Positions 16,113-24,668 of a stretch of 64,000 nucleotides of DNA are shown here, piece after piece; positions within the stretch are counted from its first letter, which is position 1; each line of letters opens with the position of its first letter. Source of the stretch: Acidobacteriota bacterium. GTDB lineage: Bacteria; Acidobacteriota; Terriglobia; Acidiferrales; UBA7541. The position numbers were made by a program, and so were the translations under genes. The stretch is taken from positions 1 through 64,000 of the forward strand of contig QHYK01000095.1 of NCBI GenBank assembly GCA_003224085.1, given 5' to 3'. The notes under the pieces are model-generated. The model had not been told where the DNA came from and made no database searches. It saw only the letters and a list, made by a program, of their open reading frames with translations.

Positions 16113-19100
16113 ATGAAAAAACGGACCTTGACGTTCCTCCTACTCACTCTGCTCTCCTCCCCCGTAGTCTTCGCCCAAAGTTATCGGGGCCAGATTCAGG
16201 GTCAGGTCACAGACCAAAGCGGTGCTGTCGTTGCGGGCGCGAATGTAACGCTGCGCAACGTCAACACCGGCATACAGACCACGCGGCCTTCGAGCAGTGC
16301 CGGAGTGTATCTCTTCGAGTTGCTCGATCCCGGCGTTTACACCATTACGATCGAGGCGGCAGGATTCCGCAAATTCATCCAAGAAAACATTATTCTTCAG
16401 GCCAGCAACACCATCACGGTGAATGCGACCCTTCGGCCCGGTGAAGTGCAGCAAAGCATCACGGTGACGGAAACTCCAGCGACTGTTCAGCTCACCACCA
16501 GCAGTCAGAACATCACTCTAAATTCCACCCTCGCAACCGAAACACCTCGCTACGACCGCAACCCGTTCAAGCTGACGCTGCTCGCTCCCGAGGCCATCAA
16601 TACGCGCGGCGAAATGTTGCCCTTCCTCTCGTGGTCTGCCAACAGCGTGGATTTGGGCGGAGGAACGAACCTGAAGAACGATATTCAGGTTGACGGCAGC
16701 CCGGTGGGGCTGGGCCACAAGTTTAGCTACCCTCCCAACATGGACGCTGTAGAGTCGGTGAACGTTTCCCAGAACAGTACGGACGCTGAATTTGGCCACA
16801 GCGCCGGTGGCGAGATTACCTTGACGACCAAGTCTGGCAGCAATGCGTGGCACGGCTCGACGTATTACTTGGGACGCTATCCCTGGCTGAACGCGATCGC
16901 CAACAGGACCACACTAGGCACCAATTCGACGCGCCAAAACATGATCGGGGGCACGCTGGGCAACCCCATCTTCAAAAACAAACTCTTCAACTTCGTGTCC
17001 ATCGAATATTGGAAAGTAGGAGTGCCAGGAAGCTTTGTGACGACTGTGCCCACGGCTGCAGAACGAAGCGGCGACTTCTCCCACACCTACAACGTCGATG
17101 GGAGCCTAAGGACGGTATACGACCCGTGGACCACCACCACGGATCCAAACACCGGTACCGTCACGCGCCAACCTTTTTCCGGGAACATTATTCCGGCCAA
17201 TCGCCTCGACCCCCTTGCCGTCCAGCTGATGAACGCGATGTGGGCCCCGAACAATCCTGGGGACAACATTACCGGCGTGAATAATTTTAAGAAGAGCTAC
17301 ACGGATGCCTGGAACTACTGGAACTGGTCTGACCGCGTGGATTACAACATCACTGATAAGTGGAAGTTATGGGGCCGTGCCAGCGGTTACCATACGACCG
17401 ACATCTATTCGAACCCGACGCCGAATAATTCCGACCTGTACGTGCCCACTGGCACCTACCGCACAGCGCAACAATATGCGGGGGATGTCGTTTGGACGGT
17501 GAATCCAAAAACGATCGTGGACTTTCAAGCCAGTTACCACAACGTGGTAGACGCCTATGTTTCCACTCCCATGCCAGCGCCGGGCTGGGCCTCGCTCTGG
17601 CCCAATAATTCTTGGTACGTGCCCTATCAGCAGGCTTCAACTTTCGTGCCCATCTACTTTCCGGATTTCAGTGTTGGCGGTAACACTTTCGGGGGACGCG
17701 GTTTCTACTGGAACCAGAGGCCTGAGGGCGAGGATTTTAGCGCCAAGTATTCTCATCAGTTGGGCTCGAGCTTCCTGAAGGCCGGTCTCCAGTGGCACCA
17801 TGCTTATGGCCCCGTCTACGTGTCAAACACCTCCGTTTTCAATTTTCCCTCGGACACCACCGCAAATTCGTACATAAGTCCAGATACCAAACATACTGGA
17901 GACCCGTTCGGCACCTTCCTGCTAGGCGCGCTCGACGGTTCTTCTGAGATGATCGGAGGGCCAGCTCCGGACCCGCACACCACCAGTTACGGCTTCTGGG
18001 TTCAGTACGATTGGCGAGTGAACAACAGGCTCACCCTGAACTTCGGTTTACGCGACGAGTACGAAAAACCCTGGTCTGATCCGAACCACACGCTTTCTCG
18101 CGGCCTAGACTTGTCTCAGCCTACGCCCGCAATGCAAGCGAACCCGCCGCAGATGCCCGCGCAGGCCCTGCAATTTGTGGGTAACAATTTCTATCGCTGG
18201 TACGGGATGTGGCAGTGGACCGACAACAACCATCCGGGAATGTGGGATCCGCCCCTCTTTGCGCTGGCGCCGCGTGCAGGTTTGGCCTTGCGCATCAATG
18301 ACAAAACGGCTTTCCGCTTCGGGTATGCGCGTTTTGTCATCCCGACCGAGTTCAATTTCACAGCGGCTCCGCTGCTTGGCTTCGAGGATATCAACTTCCT
18401 GGAACCTCCCTTCTACGGCATGACGAGTTATCAAAATACTGCGCCGCTGCTTCAGGGGGTGCCGCAGGAGACCATCTCGAATCCCTATCCGGCTAGCAAT
18501 CCCCTCGTGCCCATCTCAGGTACAGCCGCTGGACCGGACGTGGGACGAGGCAATCCGAGCGGCCTCCTTTGGTACCCGCACAATTTTCAGAAGGCCTGGA
18601 ATGACCGCTTCAATTTCAATTTCCAGCGCCAGTTGCCTGGGCAGATTCTGGCTTCCGCTACTTGGTTCATGAACCTTGGTCGTCAACACTACACGAGGGA
18701 ATTGAACGCCATTGACCCGCGCTTGCAAGAGCAGTATCAAACTGCGCTCAGCGTGACGGTTCCCAATCCTTTTCACAATTATCTAAATCCCATTGTATTC
18801 CCGGGGCCTTTGCGGAACCAACCCACCGTGTCTTTGGGCTCGCTGCTGGTACCCTATCCGCAGTACGGCCCGCTCTTCGAGATCGGCGATTGTTGCGCAC
18901 TCGAGCATTACAACCAAATCCAGATTCAGTTGCAGAAGCCTTTCAGCCGCGGGCTTAACTTCCTTTTTGGCTATGTCTATACGCGGGAGCGCCAGCAGAT
19001 TAACAACTTCAACGATGCCACTTACTATTTCAACCAATTCCAATGGCAGGACAGCAACCAGCCGCACCACCGCCTCAGCGCGGCAGGTACTTATGAATTT

Positions 19101-19607
19101 CCCTTTGGGCGAGGTCACCGCTTTCTGAACTCCTCTAGGGCCGATGCCATCGCGGGCGGATGGAGATTCACGCCTGTATGGCAATACATCTCCGGCGACT
19201 TTCCCCGGTTTGGGAATATGATCGTGTCCGGCAACCCTTGCATTTCAAACCCCACGCCGCAGCATTGGTTCAATACGGCCGTATTTCAACAGATACCTAA
19301 AGACACATACGTGCTGCGCCAGAATCCTTTGCAATTCTCGTGTTTGACCGGCCCCCATTTCTGGAATCTGGACGCCAGTTTGGCAAAAGAATTCCACATC
19401 ACCGAGCGATTCAACGGCCAGCTCAAGGTGACCGCTTACAATGCTCTCAACAATCTCAACCGAGGCGACCCCGACACGAATGTTAACTCCTCGACGTTCG
19501 GCGAAGCCCTGTATCAAGGCTCGCCAGGAGGCGCTTTCGGCGGGCAGGGGGCCTACGAATACGTCAGCGGCCGTCAGGTCGAGTTAGGATTCAAGATCTT
19601 TTGGTAA
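16113..19607 (+). CDS. Oar-type TonB-dependent receptor 2
   Basis: This 1164-residue receptor has a Sec signal (MKKRTLTFLLLTLLSSPVVF AQ), a carboxypeptidase-regulatory-like domain (QIQGQVTDQSGAVVAGANVT ... GVYLFELLDPGVYTITIEAA), a plug with FGHSAGGEITLTTKSGSNAW, and a barrel ending ELGFKIFW. The start ATG 16113 has GAGG six bases upstream; the frame is open 16 codons further up but without signal-peptide character. It is followed about 100 bases later by a CRTAC1-type propeller gene and an overlapping TPR gene, forming a three-gene unit. In Bacteroidota such receptors pair with SusD-like proteins; none is present here, so the CRTAC1 and TPR proteins could fill an accessory role. That is inference. 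Confidence 0.9.
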   Translation: MKKRTLTFLLLTLLSSPVVFAQSYRGQIQGQVTDQSGAVVAGANVTLRNVNTGIQTTRPSSSAGVYLFELLDPGVYTITIEAAGFRKFIQENIILQASNTITVNATLRPGEVQQSITVTETPATVQLTTSSQNITLNSTLATETPRYDRNPFKLTLLAPEAINTRGEMLPFLSWSANSVDLGGGTNLKNDIQVDGSPVGLGHKFSYPPNMDAVESVNVSQNSTDAEFGHSAGGEITLTTKSGSNAWHGSTYYLGRYPWLNAIANRTTLGTNSTRQNMIGGTLGNPIFKNKLFNFVSIEYWKVGVPGSFVTTVPTAAERSGDFSHTYNVDGSLRTVYDPWTTTTDPNTGTVTRQPFSGNIIPANRLDPLAVQLMNAMWAPNNPGDNITGVNNFKKSYTDAWNYWNWSDRVDYNITDKWKLWGRASGYHTTDIYSNPTPNNSDLYVPTGTYRTAQQYAGDVVWTVNPKTIVDFQASYHNVVDAYVSTPMPAPGWASLWPNNSWYVPYQQASTFVPIYFPDFSVGGNTFGGRGFYWNQRPEGEDFSAKYSHQLGSSFLKAGLQWHHAYGPVYVSNTSVFNFPSDTTANSYISPDTKHTGDPFGTFLLGALDGSSEMIGGPAPDPHTTSYGFWVQYDWRVNNRLTLNFGLRDEYEKPWSDPNHTLSRGLDLSQPTPAMQANPPQMPAQALQFVGNNFYRWYGMWQWTDNNHPGMWDPPLFALAPRAGLALRINDKTAFRFGYARFVIPTEFNFTAAPLLGFEDINFLEPPFYGMTSYQNTAPLLQGVPQETISNPYPASNPLVPISGTAAGPDVGRGNPSGLLWYPHNFQKAWNDRFNFNFQRQLPGQILASATWFMNLGRQHYTRELNAIDPRLQEQYQTALSVTVPNPFHNYLNPIVFPGPLRNQPTVSLGSLLVPYPQYGPLFEIGDCCALEHYNQIQIQLQKPFSRGLNFLFGYVYTRERQQINNFNDATYYFNQFQWQDSNQPHHRLSAAGTYEFPFGRGHRFLNSSRADAIAGGWRFTPVWQYISGDFPRFGNMIVSGNPCISNPTPQHWFNTAVFQQIPKDTYVLRQNPLQFSCLTGPHFWNLDASLAKEFHITERFNGQLKVTAYNALNNLNRGDPDTNVNSSTFGEALYQGSPGGAFGGQGAYEYVSGRQVELGFKIFW

Positions 19608-19706
19608 GCCCGCAGCGCCGTCGCCGTTTGCCCACGACATGAAAAATCGTCTGCTTTTTGTGTGAGAATCAATCTAGCAAGACGCCCAGCTCACGAGCAG
19701 TTACGG

Positions 19707-21461
19707 ATGGACAGTGTGGACAGGCGCAGCTTTTTGGGCTTGTTGGCTTGGCCAGTCCTTGGCGTTAGCGGTCAGCAAAGGGCGACGAGCAGCCAGGGAA
19801 TGTCATCTCGCGGCGTCCCACCGAGCCCCCGCGGTAAGCCTTCGGGGATTCCCTTCCATGCCCGCTTTACGGACATAGCCGATCGGGCCGGATTGAAAGA
19901 ACCTGTGGTGAGCGGCCACACGAACCGTGCCGATTACATCATTGAGTCCATGACCGGCGGCGCCGCGTTTTTCGACTACGACAACGATGGATGGCTCGAT
20001 GCTCTGATACTTTCAGGGTCCCGGCAAGACGATCCGCCGGCAACAGCAACATATCGCCTCTACAAGAATAACCGAGACGGCACTTTTTCCGATGTCACAG
20101 AAAAAGCAGGACTGTTCCACACAGGGTTCGCCTACGGCGTCACGGTGGGAGACTATAACAACGATGGCTTCGAAGACTTGTTCATCACTTATTGGGGCCA
20201 GAACGCGCTCTATCGCAACAACGGAAATGGAACTTTCACGGATGTCACGAAGGAAGCCGGGCTGCTCAGCGCCCAGCCGCGCTTCGGAACCGGCTGCGCG
20301 TTTCTTGATTACGACCGGGATGGCCACCTCGACCTTTTTGTATCAAACTACGTGAAATTCGACATTTCAGTGCCTCGTCCCGGGGAACCGGGCAGTTGCC
20401 ACTACCAAGGTGTCCCTGTGTTTTGTGGACCACGCGGACTGCCTTACGGGCACCACAGTCTCTATCACAACAATGGCGACGGCACCTTCACGGATGTCAC
20501 TGCTTCATCCGGCATCGGCAAAGCGGAGGGAGGCTACGGCCTGACGGTAGTCTCCGCCGATTTTGACAATGACGGTTGGCCCGATATCTATGTGGCCTGC
20601 GATTCCACGCCGAGTTTGCTGTTCCGCAACAATCATGATGGAACGTTCAGCGAACAGGGTCTCGAGCGGGGCGTGGCTCTCAGCAACGACGGGATGGAGC
20701 AGGCTGGCATGGGCGTGGCGGTCGGCGATTTCATGCTGAATGGTTGCCTCGACATCATCAAGACGCACTTTTCGGAAGATACATTGGGCGTATATCGGAA
20801 TGATGGCAGCGGTATCTTCTGGGACGTCTCGCGCAACGCGGGGTTAGCCGTCGAAACCCGCTACGTCGAATGGGGCGTCGGTCTCGTGGACCTCGACAAC
20901 GATGGCAAACCCGATATTTTCGCCGTTACGGGCGGCGTCTACCCCGAACTACGCGACGGCTACAAGACGCCTCGCGTCATTTTTCGCAACCTGGGCAAGG
21001 GGCAATTCGAGCAGGTGCTCGGCCAGGGGCCGGCTGTGGATGCCCCGCATGCCAGTCGTGGCTGTGCTTTCGGCGACTTCGATAACGACGGCGACGTGGA
21101 CATCCTCATTGTGAATCAGAATGAGCCGCCCTCGCTGCTTCGCAACGACGTGACGGGTGGCAACCACTGGATCAAAATCAAATTGGTCGGTACCAAGTCA
21201 AATCGCAGCGCCATTGGCGCTTGCGTTATAGCGAGGTACGGAGACAATGTACAAGCACAGGAGGTCTTGAGCCAGTCGTCGTACCTCTCCGCGAACGATA
21301 GCCGGCTGCACTTCGGGCTCGGCCCGGCGACCACAGTAAACCTCGAGATTCGCTGGCCGTCGGGGCAAAGCGAAAAATTGACCGCGGTCGCGGCCGATCA
21401 ACTCGTTTTCGTGACGGAGGGTTCGGGAATTACGGAAAAGCGGAAGCTGGCGGCATCATGA
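19707..21461 (+). CDS. Exported CRTAC1-family propeller (VCBS/FG-GAP, ASPIC/UnbV)
   Basis: This 584-residue protein starts at ATG 19707 with a twin-arginine leader (DRRSFLGLLAWPVLGVSG). At least seven FG-GAP/VCBS repeats follow, with calcium-binding-type loops such as [61 protein letters not shown] and FGDFDNDGDVDILIV, each paired with an [18 protein letters not shown] strand. The C-terminal 90 residues are an ASPIC/UnbV domain (GNHWIKIKLVG ... NLEIRWPSGQSEKL). Tat export implies folding in the cytoplasm before secretion. Its last bases overlap the TPR gene start (ATGA), so the two are translationally coupled. The role is probably ligand or surface binding; no catalytic site is visible. Confidence 0.9.
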   Translation: MDSVDRRSFLGLLAWPVLGVSGQQRATSSQGMSSRGVPPSPRGKPSGIPFHARFTDIADRAGLKEPVVSGHTNRADYIIESMTGGAAFFDYDNDGWLDALILSGSRQDDPPATATYRLYKNNRDGTFSDVTEKAGLFHTGFAYGVTVGDYNNDGFEDLFITYWGQNALYRNNGNGTFTDVTKEAGLLSAQPRFGTGCAFLDYDRDGHLDLFVSNYVKFDISVPRPGEPGSCHYQGVPVFCGPRGLPYGHHSLYHNNGDGTFTDVTASSGIGKAEGGYGLTVVSADFDNDGWPDIYVACDSTPSLLFRNNHDGTFSEQGLERGVALSNDGMEQAGMGVAVGDFMLNGCLDIIKTHFSEDTLGVYRNDGSGIFWDVSRNAGLAVETRYVEWGVGLVDLDNDGKPDIFAVTGGVYPELRDGYKTPRVIFRNLGKGQFEQVLGQGPAVDAPHASRGCAFGDFDNDGDVDILIVNQNEPPSLLRNDVTGGNHWIKIKLVGTKSNRSAIGACVIARYGDNVQAQEVLSQSSYLSANDSRLHFGLGPATTVNLEIRWPSGQSEKLTAVAADQLVFVTEGSGITEKRKLAAS

Positions 21462-22642
21462 TGCTGCGGGTCCTATCTTCACTGTTTTGCTCCTCGCTGC
21501 TTTGCGCTTCTCTGCTGTTTGCGCAGCAACCTCGGTTGGAACATGCCTGGGACTTGCTGGCTAAGGGCCAGCGCTCGGAAGCCGTTCATTTCCTGCACGA
21601 CTTGATCAAGGCCAATCCCCGCGATGCCAACGCGCATCTGCTGTTGGGAAGCGTGCTCATGGAGCAGGGAGAACGTTCCGAATCGATTGCCCAACTCACC
21701 GAGGCTGTTCGATTGCTTCCGAATTCCGCGCGGGCGCAGAATGCGCTCGGCGAGGCCTTCAGCAAGTTTGGTGATTTGGACGCCGCGCGCAAAGCGTTCG
21801 AAAAGGCTGCGGAGCTTGACCCGCGCTACGCGCCCGCGCAAGTGAACCTCGGCCGAGCGCTCGTCGAGTCCGGCCAGTTCTCGCAAGCGTCCCCCCACCT
21901 TGATCGTGCCATCCAGCTCCTGGGACAGCGCCCGGACGCGGCTTATCCGCACTATCTTCGCGCGAAAATATATAGCGAGGGCCGTCAAGTCGAAAGGGCC
22001 GCCGCGGAATTGCGGCGGGCCATATCGTTGCAGCCTGACTTCGCTGAGGCGTGGTCCGATCTCGGAAGCGCGCGAAAGATTTTGTTGGACGACGCCGGGG
22101 CGCTCGCGGCTTTTGAAAAAGCTGTGCGCTTTGCGCCCAATGACCCCGTTGCCCGAGAGCGCCTCGGTTCGGAACTTCTCAGCCAAGGGAACGCGCAAGA
22201 GGCCGTACCACATTTAGAAGAAGCTGTGCGTCTCGATGGGCAAAACCAAACGGCGCTGTATAACCTGCAACGCGCCCTCCTCATTGACGGTCATTCCGAA
22301 GAAGCCGCAACTATAAAGATGAAACTCACCGCATTGTTACGCGAAAAAGATCAAGCCGATCAGCGCGCCGTGTTGGCCATCCAACTGAACAATCAAGGCG
22401 CCGCCCTCGAGAAAGCCGGCAAACTGCCGGAGGCTCTTGAAAAGTATCAGACGGCGACGCAACTCGACCCGGATCACATTGGGATACGCTTAAACCTTGC
22501 GGCCGCCCTGCTTCGACTCGGTCAATGGAGCCAAGGCATCGCCGAATTGCGCGAGGTCTTGCGCCGCGACCCCGAGAACCCGGACGCAAAGAAAGCTCTA
22601 GATCAAGCCCTCGCCCAAGGGCCTTCCAAAGCTCCTTGGTAG
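21458..22642 (+). CDS. Exported TPR-repeat protein
   Basis: This 394-residue protein has a Sec signal (LRVLSSLFCSSLLCASLLF AQ) and then about ten tetratricopeptide repeats, with the W/L-G-Y-A-F-A-P pattern clear in AHLLLGSVLMEQGERSES, ARAQNALGEAFSKFGDLDAA and AQVNLGRALVESGQFSQA. A final repeat block near 300-390 follows a short charged linker. TPR proteins are scaffolds for protein assembly; here a periplasmic location is implied. The ATG at 21458 overlaps the CRTAC1 stop by four bases. Co-translation with the CRTAC1 propeller and proximity to the receptor suggest it helps assemble or hold that complex. Confidence 0.9.
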   Translation: MMLRVLSSLFCSSLLCASLLFAQQPRLEHAWDLLAKGQRSEAVHFLHDLIKANPRDANAHLLLGSVLMEQGERSESIAQLTEAVRLLPNSARAQNALGEAFSKFGDLDAARKAFEKAAELDPRYAPAQVNLGRALVESGQFSQASPHLDRAIQLLGQRPDAAYPHYLRAKIYSEGRQVERAAAELRRAISLQPDFAEAWSDLGSARKILLDDAGALAAFEKAVRFAPNDPVARERLGSELLSQGNAQEAVPHLEEAVRLDGQNQTALYNLQRALLIDGHSEEAATIKMKLTALLREKDQADQRAVLAIQLNNQGAALEKAGKLPEALEKYQTATQLDPDHIGIRLNLAAALLRLGQWSQGIAELREVLRRDPENPDAKKALDQALAQGPSKAPW

Positions 22643-23014
22643 ACGGCGCTAATCACTATAGAGAAAGAGCGGTGGCTTGCGCTGGTCGCAATAAGGACGG
22701 ATCGGGCATTCTTATAGGTGCGGTTCTTGTTCCACCAAATGCCACCGCTGCAACTGCTGTCCCAGCCGGTGGTCATGTCCGCAAAGATCCGTTCCGCCAT
22801 GTTCAGGTACTGAGCACTGTTCGTTTCGTCGTAGGCCGCGATCCAAGCGAGCGCCCACCAGCCCTCATCGTCGTAATAGTTGTTGAGGAATCCTCCGCCG
22901 CCGCCCCTTCTGCAACAAGAGCTCGAACTCTGTCGAGACACGAGCGCGCCGAAACTCATAGGGAAAAGCCGGCGGGCCCCTCACTCACAAGGGAGCGTCC
23001 GCGGCTCCACTGCT
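22643..23014. other. Intergenic region carrying only a glycosidase fragment
   Basis: Apart from the GH76-like remnant at 22705-22890 on the minus strand, I see no gene, promoter or repeat. Confidence 0.5.
22705..22890 (-). pseudogene. Fragment of a GH76-type alpha-1,6-mannanase
   Basis: Sixty-two codons read FLNNYYDDEGWWALAWIAAY, then LNMAERIFADMTTGWDSSC, GGIWWNKNRTYKNA. This matches the central motif region of glycoside hydrolase family 76 endo-alpha-1,6-mannanases, including the neighbouring acidic pair (YYDDEGWW) that is catalytic in that family. Coding resemblance stops abruptly on both sides: upstream is a Ser/Cys/Gly-rich non-homologous stretch and downstream the expected continuation is lost. 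It is a remnant of roughly one sixth of a normal gene, and shows that the lineage once had a mannanase here. Confidence 0.75.
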
Positions 23015-23422
23015 TCAGAGTGGATGTGGTGGCGCATGAATTGGAATCACCTCCCGCCGATTCCGCCGATAGAAGCGAAAGTCGCTGTCCACGGTGATAA
23101 CAACGTGCCGGGGATAGAGTTCGCTCATTCGTATCAAACAGAGATCGGCCAGATCTGGACTGCGGTCACCGTAGCGCCGGGCGAGTTCTGCCAGCGGCGG
23201 GATGTTGCGATTGCAGTCAAAGGCCAAGCGCAGCATCTCATCCTGCAGCAGAGCGAGGACGTAGGAACTGGATTCAAGTTGAAAGGCAGCTTCAGCCAAA
23301 ACCGCTTCGCATGTCAGCAAGGGTTCGGTGATTCGCTTTGCCACATCGACGGCCCAAACATGGTGCTGGTCGTTCCGTCTGGCGAATGCCACGATGAACC
23401 CGGTATCTGCAATGCCTCTCAT
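23015..23422 (-). CDS. VapC-type PIN-domain toxin
   Basis: This 135-residue PIN-domain protein has the four acidic positions expected of the RNase active site: Asp6 (RGIADTGF), a Glu in CEAVLAEAAF, Asp in SPDLADLCLIRMSE and Asp in ITVDSDFRFY. VapC toxins are Mg-dependent ribonucleases that usually cut tRNA or rRNA. ATG 23422 overlaps the stop of the ribbon-helix-helix gene by four bases, the usual antitoxin-first layout. The C-terminus ends REVIPIHAPPHPL, of normal length. The active site looks intact. Confidence 0.88.
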   Translation of the reverse strand: MRGIADTGFIVAFARRNDQHHVWAVDVAKRITEPLLTCEAVLAEAAFQLESSSYVLALLQDEMLRLAFDCNRNIPPLAELARRYGDRSPDLADLCLIRMSELYPRHVVITVDSDFRFYRRNRREVIPIHAPPHPL

Positions 23423-23634
23423 GAGCGGGAAAATCCCTTGCGAGAAGAAACATCCGGCGGCCCGCCGGTGATCGCTCCCGCATGGCGAAGGAAAGGCTGT
23501 TTTCCTCCCTTGGCCTTGGCAGTTTCCAGTTGCTCACGAATGAGGCGCCCGACGGGGATACCCGTGCGGCGCGAAGTCTCTTTCAGCCAATCAACAAGCT
23601 CATCTGTAAGACGAATTGTGAGTGTATGACTCAT
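23419..23634 (-). CDS. Ribbon-helix-helix antitoxin partner of the PIN toxin
   Basis: The protein has 71 residues from ATG 23634 (MSHTLTIRLTDELVDWLKE); a TTG start at 23661 would add nine residues and is less likely. The N-terminal strand-helix-helix pattern TLTIRLTDELVDWLKETSRR, followed by GIPVGRLIREQLETAKAK, is a CopG/Arc-type DNA-binding fold. The C-terminal tail (GGKQPFLRHAGAITGGPPDV) is the disordered part that would occupy the toxin active site. It probably represses its own promoter together with the toxin. TACAAT lies about ten bases upstream of the ATG and could be a -10 box giving a very short leader. Confidence 0.85.
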   Translation of the reverse strand: MSHTLTIRLTDELVDWLKETSRRTGIPVGRLIREQLETAKAKGGKQPFLRHAGAITGGPPDVSSRKGFSRS

Positions 23635-23722
23635 ATGTGAGGATTGTAACACGTGCGACAAAATTTGAAAAAGAGCTGCTCTGGTTCAAACTGTTTGGTC
23701 GGCCCGGTTGACTCTTTTCTCG

Positions 23723-23865
23723 GGGTTATCTGCCATCATGTTCCTACTGTTGCTGGTTCTCTTCTGGGAGCACAATCAGTCCGCCTACAAGCGTCGGTAT
23801 TCTCAGTGGGAAGGCTCGTTCCTCTGCCAACGCTGTGGCACTTTAACGGAGCAGGAATTTTAGCG
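23723..23865 (+). repeat. Dispersed gene-tail repeat, copy 1
   Basis: This is one of three copies (others at 25166-25287 and 40961-41110). All keep one frame: a hydrophobic stretch (MFLLLLVLFW in this copy, from ATG 23738), then HNQSAYKRRYSQWEGSFLCQ, RCGTLTEQEF and a TAG stop (23861-23863). That is the C-terminal tail of a small membrane protein with a CxxC zinc-ribbon half. Copies 1 and 3 differ by several synonymous third-position changes, so they derive from real genes. No ribosome binding site or plausible full N-terminus is present, so I treat it as a repeat and not as a functional gene. Similarity ends just after the stop codon. Confidence 0.8.
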
Positions 23866-24058
23866 CTCCGAAATCAGCAACCTGGGCAAGCCTCATTACT
23901 ACCGCTCGGTGGACGTCAATTTATCGTGGCGCCCTCGATTACGTTATCCGAGCCCGAAGAGGAATCCAGCCCACGACCTGCGCCGCCCCACTCGCGATAT
24001 CTCCATTTCCTCGATCACCGGATGGCAGCCCCTCGATCTAATCAGTCCCTGTTTGCGC

Positions 24059-24094
24059 TTGATCGGGGCGAGGGTGTTGTATATAATTGTTATA
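24059..24094 (+). promoter_or_regulatory. Promoter and overlapping operator of the BrnTA module
   Basis: TTGATC at 24059-24064 and a perfect TATAAT at 24082-24087 are separated by 17 bases, which is optimal. The -10 box is also the left arm of the inverted repeat TATAATTGTTATA (24082-24094). The toxin ATG is at 24098, so the message would be leaderless or nearly so. A palindrome over the -10 box suits autorepression by the BrnA antitoxin, as known for BrnTA systems. Confidence 0.65.
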
Positions 24095-24097
24095 CAC

Positions 24098-24412
24098 ATG
24101 AAAGCCTGGATGGAATGCACCGGGTTTGAATGGGACGACGGCAACAGCGCTAAGAACTGGGAAAAACATGGAGTTGCAGATTTTGAGGCTGAAGAGATTT
24201 TCTTCAATCGCCCATTCATCGTGCGGCACGATGCCGCCCATTCGTCGGACGAGGAAAACCGCTGGCGTGCTTTCGGTCGGACCGACAAGGGCCGGTACTT
24301 ATTCGTTGCCTTCACCGTACGACGCACGCTAATCCGAGTGATCTCAGCGCGCGTGATGACACGCCGAGAGCGGAGGTTTTATGAGAGCTACGAAAAGAGT
24401 GAAGAAGCTTAA
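24098..24412 (+). CDS. brnT: BrnT-type ribonuclease toxin
   Basis: This 104-residue protein carries the BrnT pattern: FEWDDGNSAKNWEKHGVADF at the N-terminus, EAEEIFFNRPFIV, then ENRWRAFGRTDKGRYLFVAF, RTLIRVISARVMTRRERRFY. BrnT is a RelE-fold ribonuclease toxin; the conserved basic and aromatic residues of the C-terminal strand are present. The longer in-frame upstream extension has no coding character; ATG 24098 directly follows the promoter. The gene overlaps the antitoxin gene by 32 bases. Toxin-first order is normal for this family. Confidence 0.9.
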   Translation: MKAWMECTGFEWDDGNSAKNWEKHGVADFEAEEIFFNRPFIVRHDAAHSSDEENRWRAFGRTDKGRYLFVAFTVRRTLIRVISARVMTRRERRFYESYEKSEEA

Positions 24413-24668
24413 ACCGCTTCCGGTTTTCAAGTCGGAGGAAGAAGAAAGAGAGTTTTGGGCTACCCATGATTCCATGGACTATGTCGATTGGTCGAAGGCC
24501 GAACGTGTTGTATTTCCTAACCTAAAGCCCACCGCTAGAACGATTTCGTTGCGGCTGCCGGAGACTATGATTGGAAATTTGAAACTGCTTGCCAACAAAC
24601 GCGATGTTCCGTACCAATCGCTCCTCAAGACATTTCTCGCCGACCGGCTAAAACAGGAAATGCGTTGA
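24381..24668 (+). CDS. brnA: BrnA-type antitoxin
   Basis: This 95-residue protein has an N-terminal toxin-binding part (VKKLKPLPVFKSEEEEREFW, THDSMDYVDW) and a C-terminal ribbon-helix-helix-type segment (RTISLRLPETMIGNLKLLAN, VPYQSLLKTFLADRL). ATG 24381 has GGAGG four to five bases upstream, inside the toxin gene. BrnA neutralises BrnT and represses the shared promoter; the 24082-24094 palindrome is a good candidate target. Confidence 0.88.
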   Translation: MRATKRVKKLKPLPVFKSEEEEREFWATHDSMDYVDWSKAERVVFPNLKPTARTISLRLPETMIGNLKLLANKRDVPYQSLLKTFLADRLKQEMR

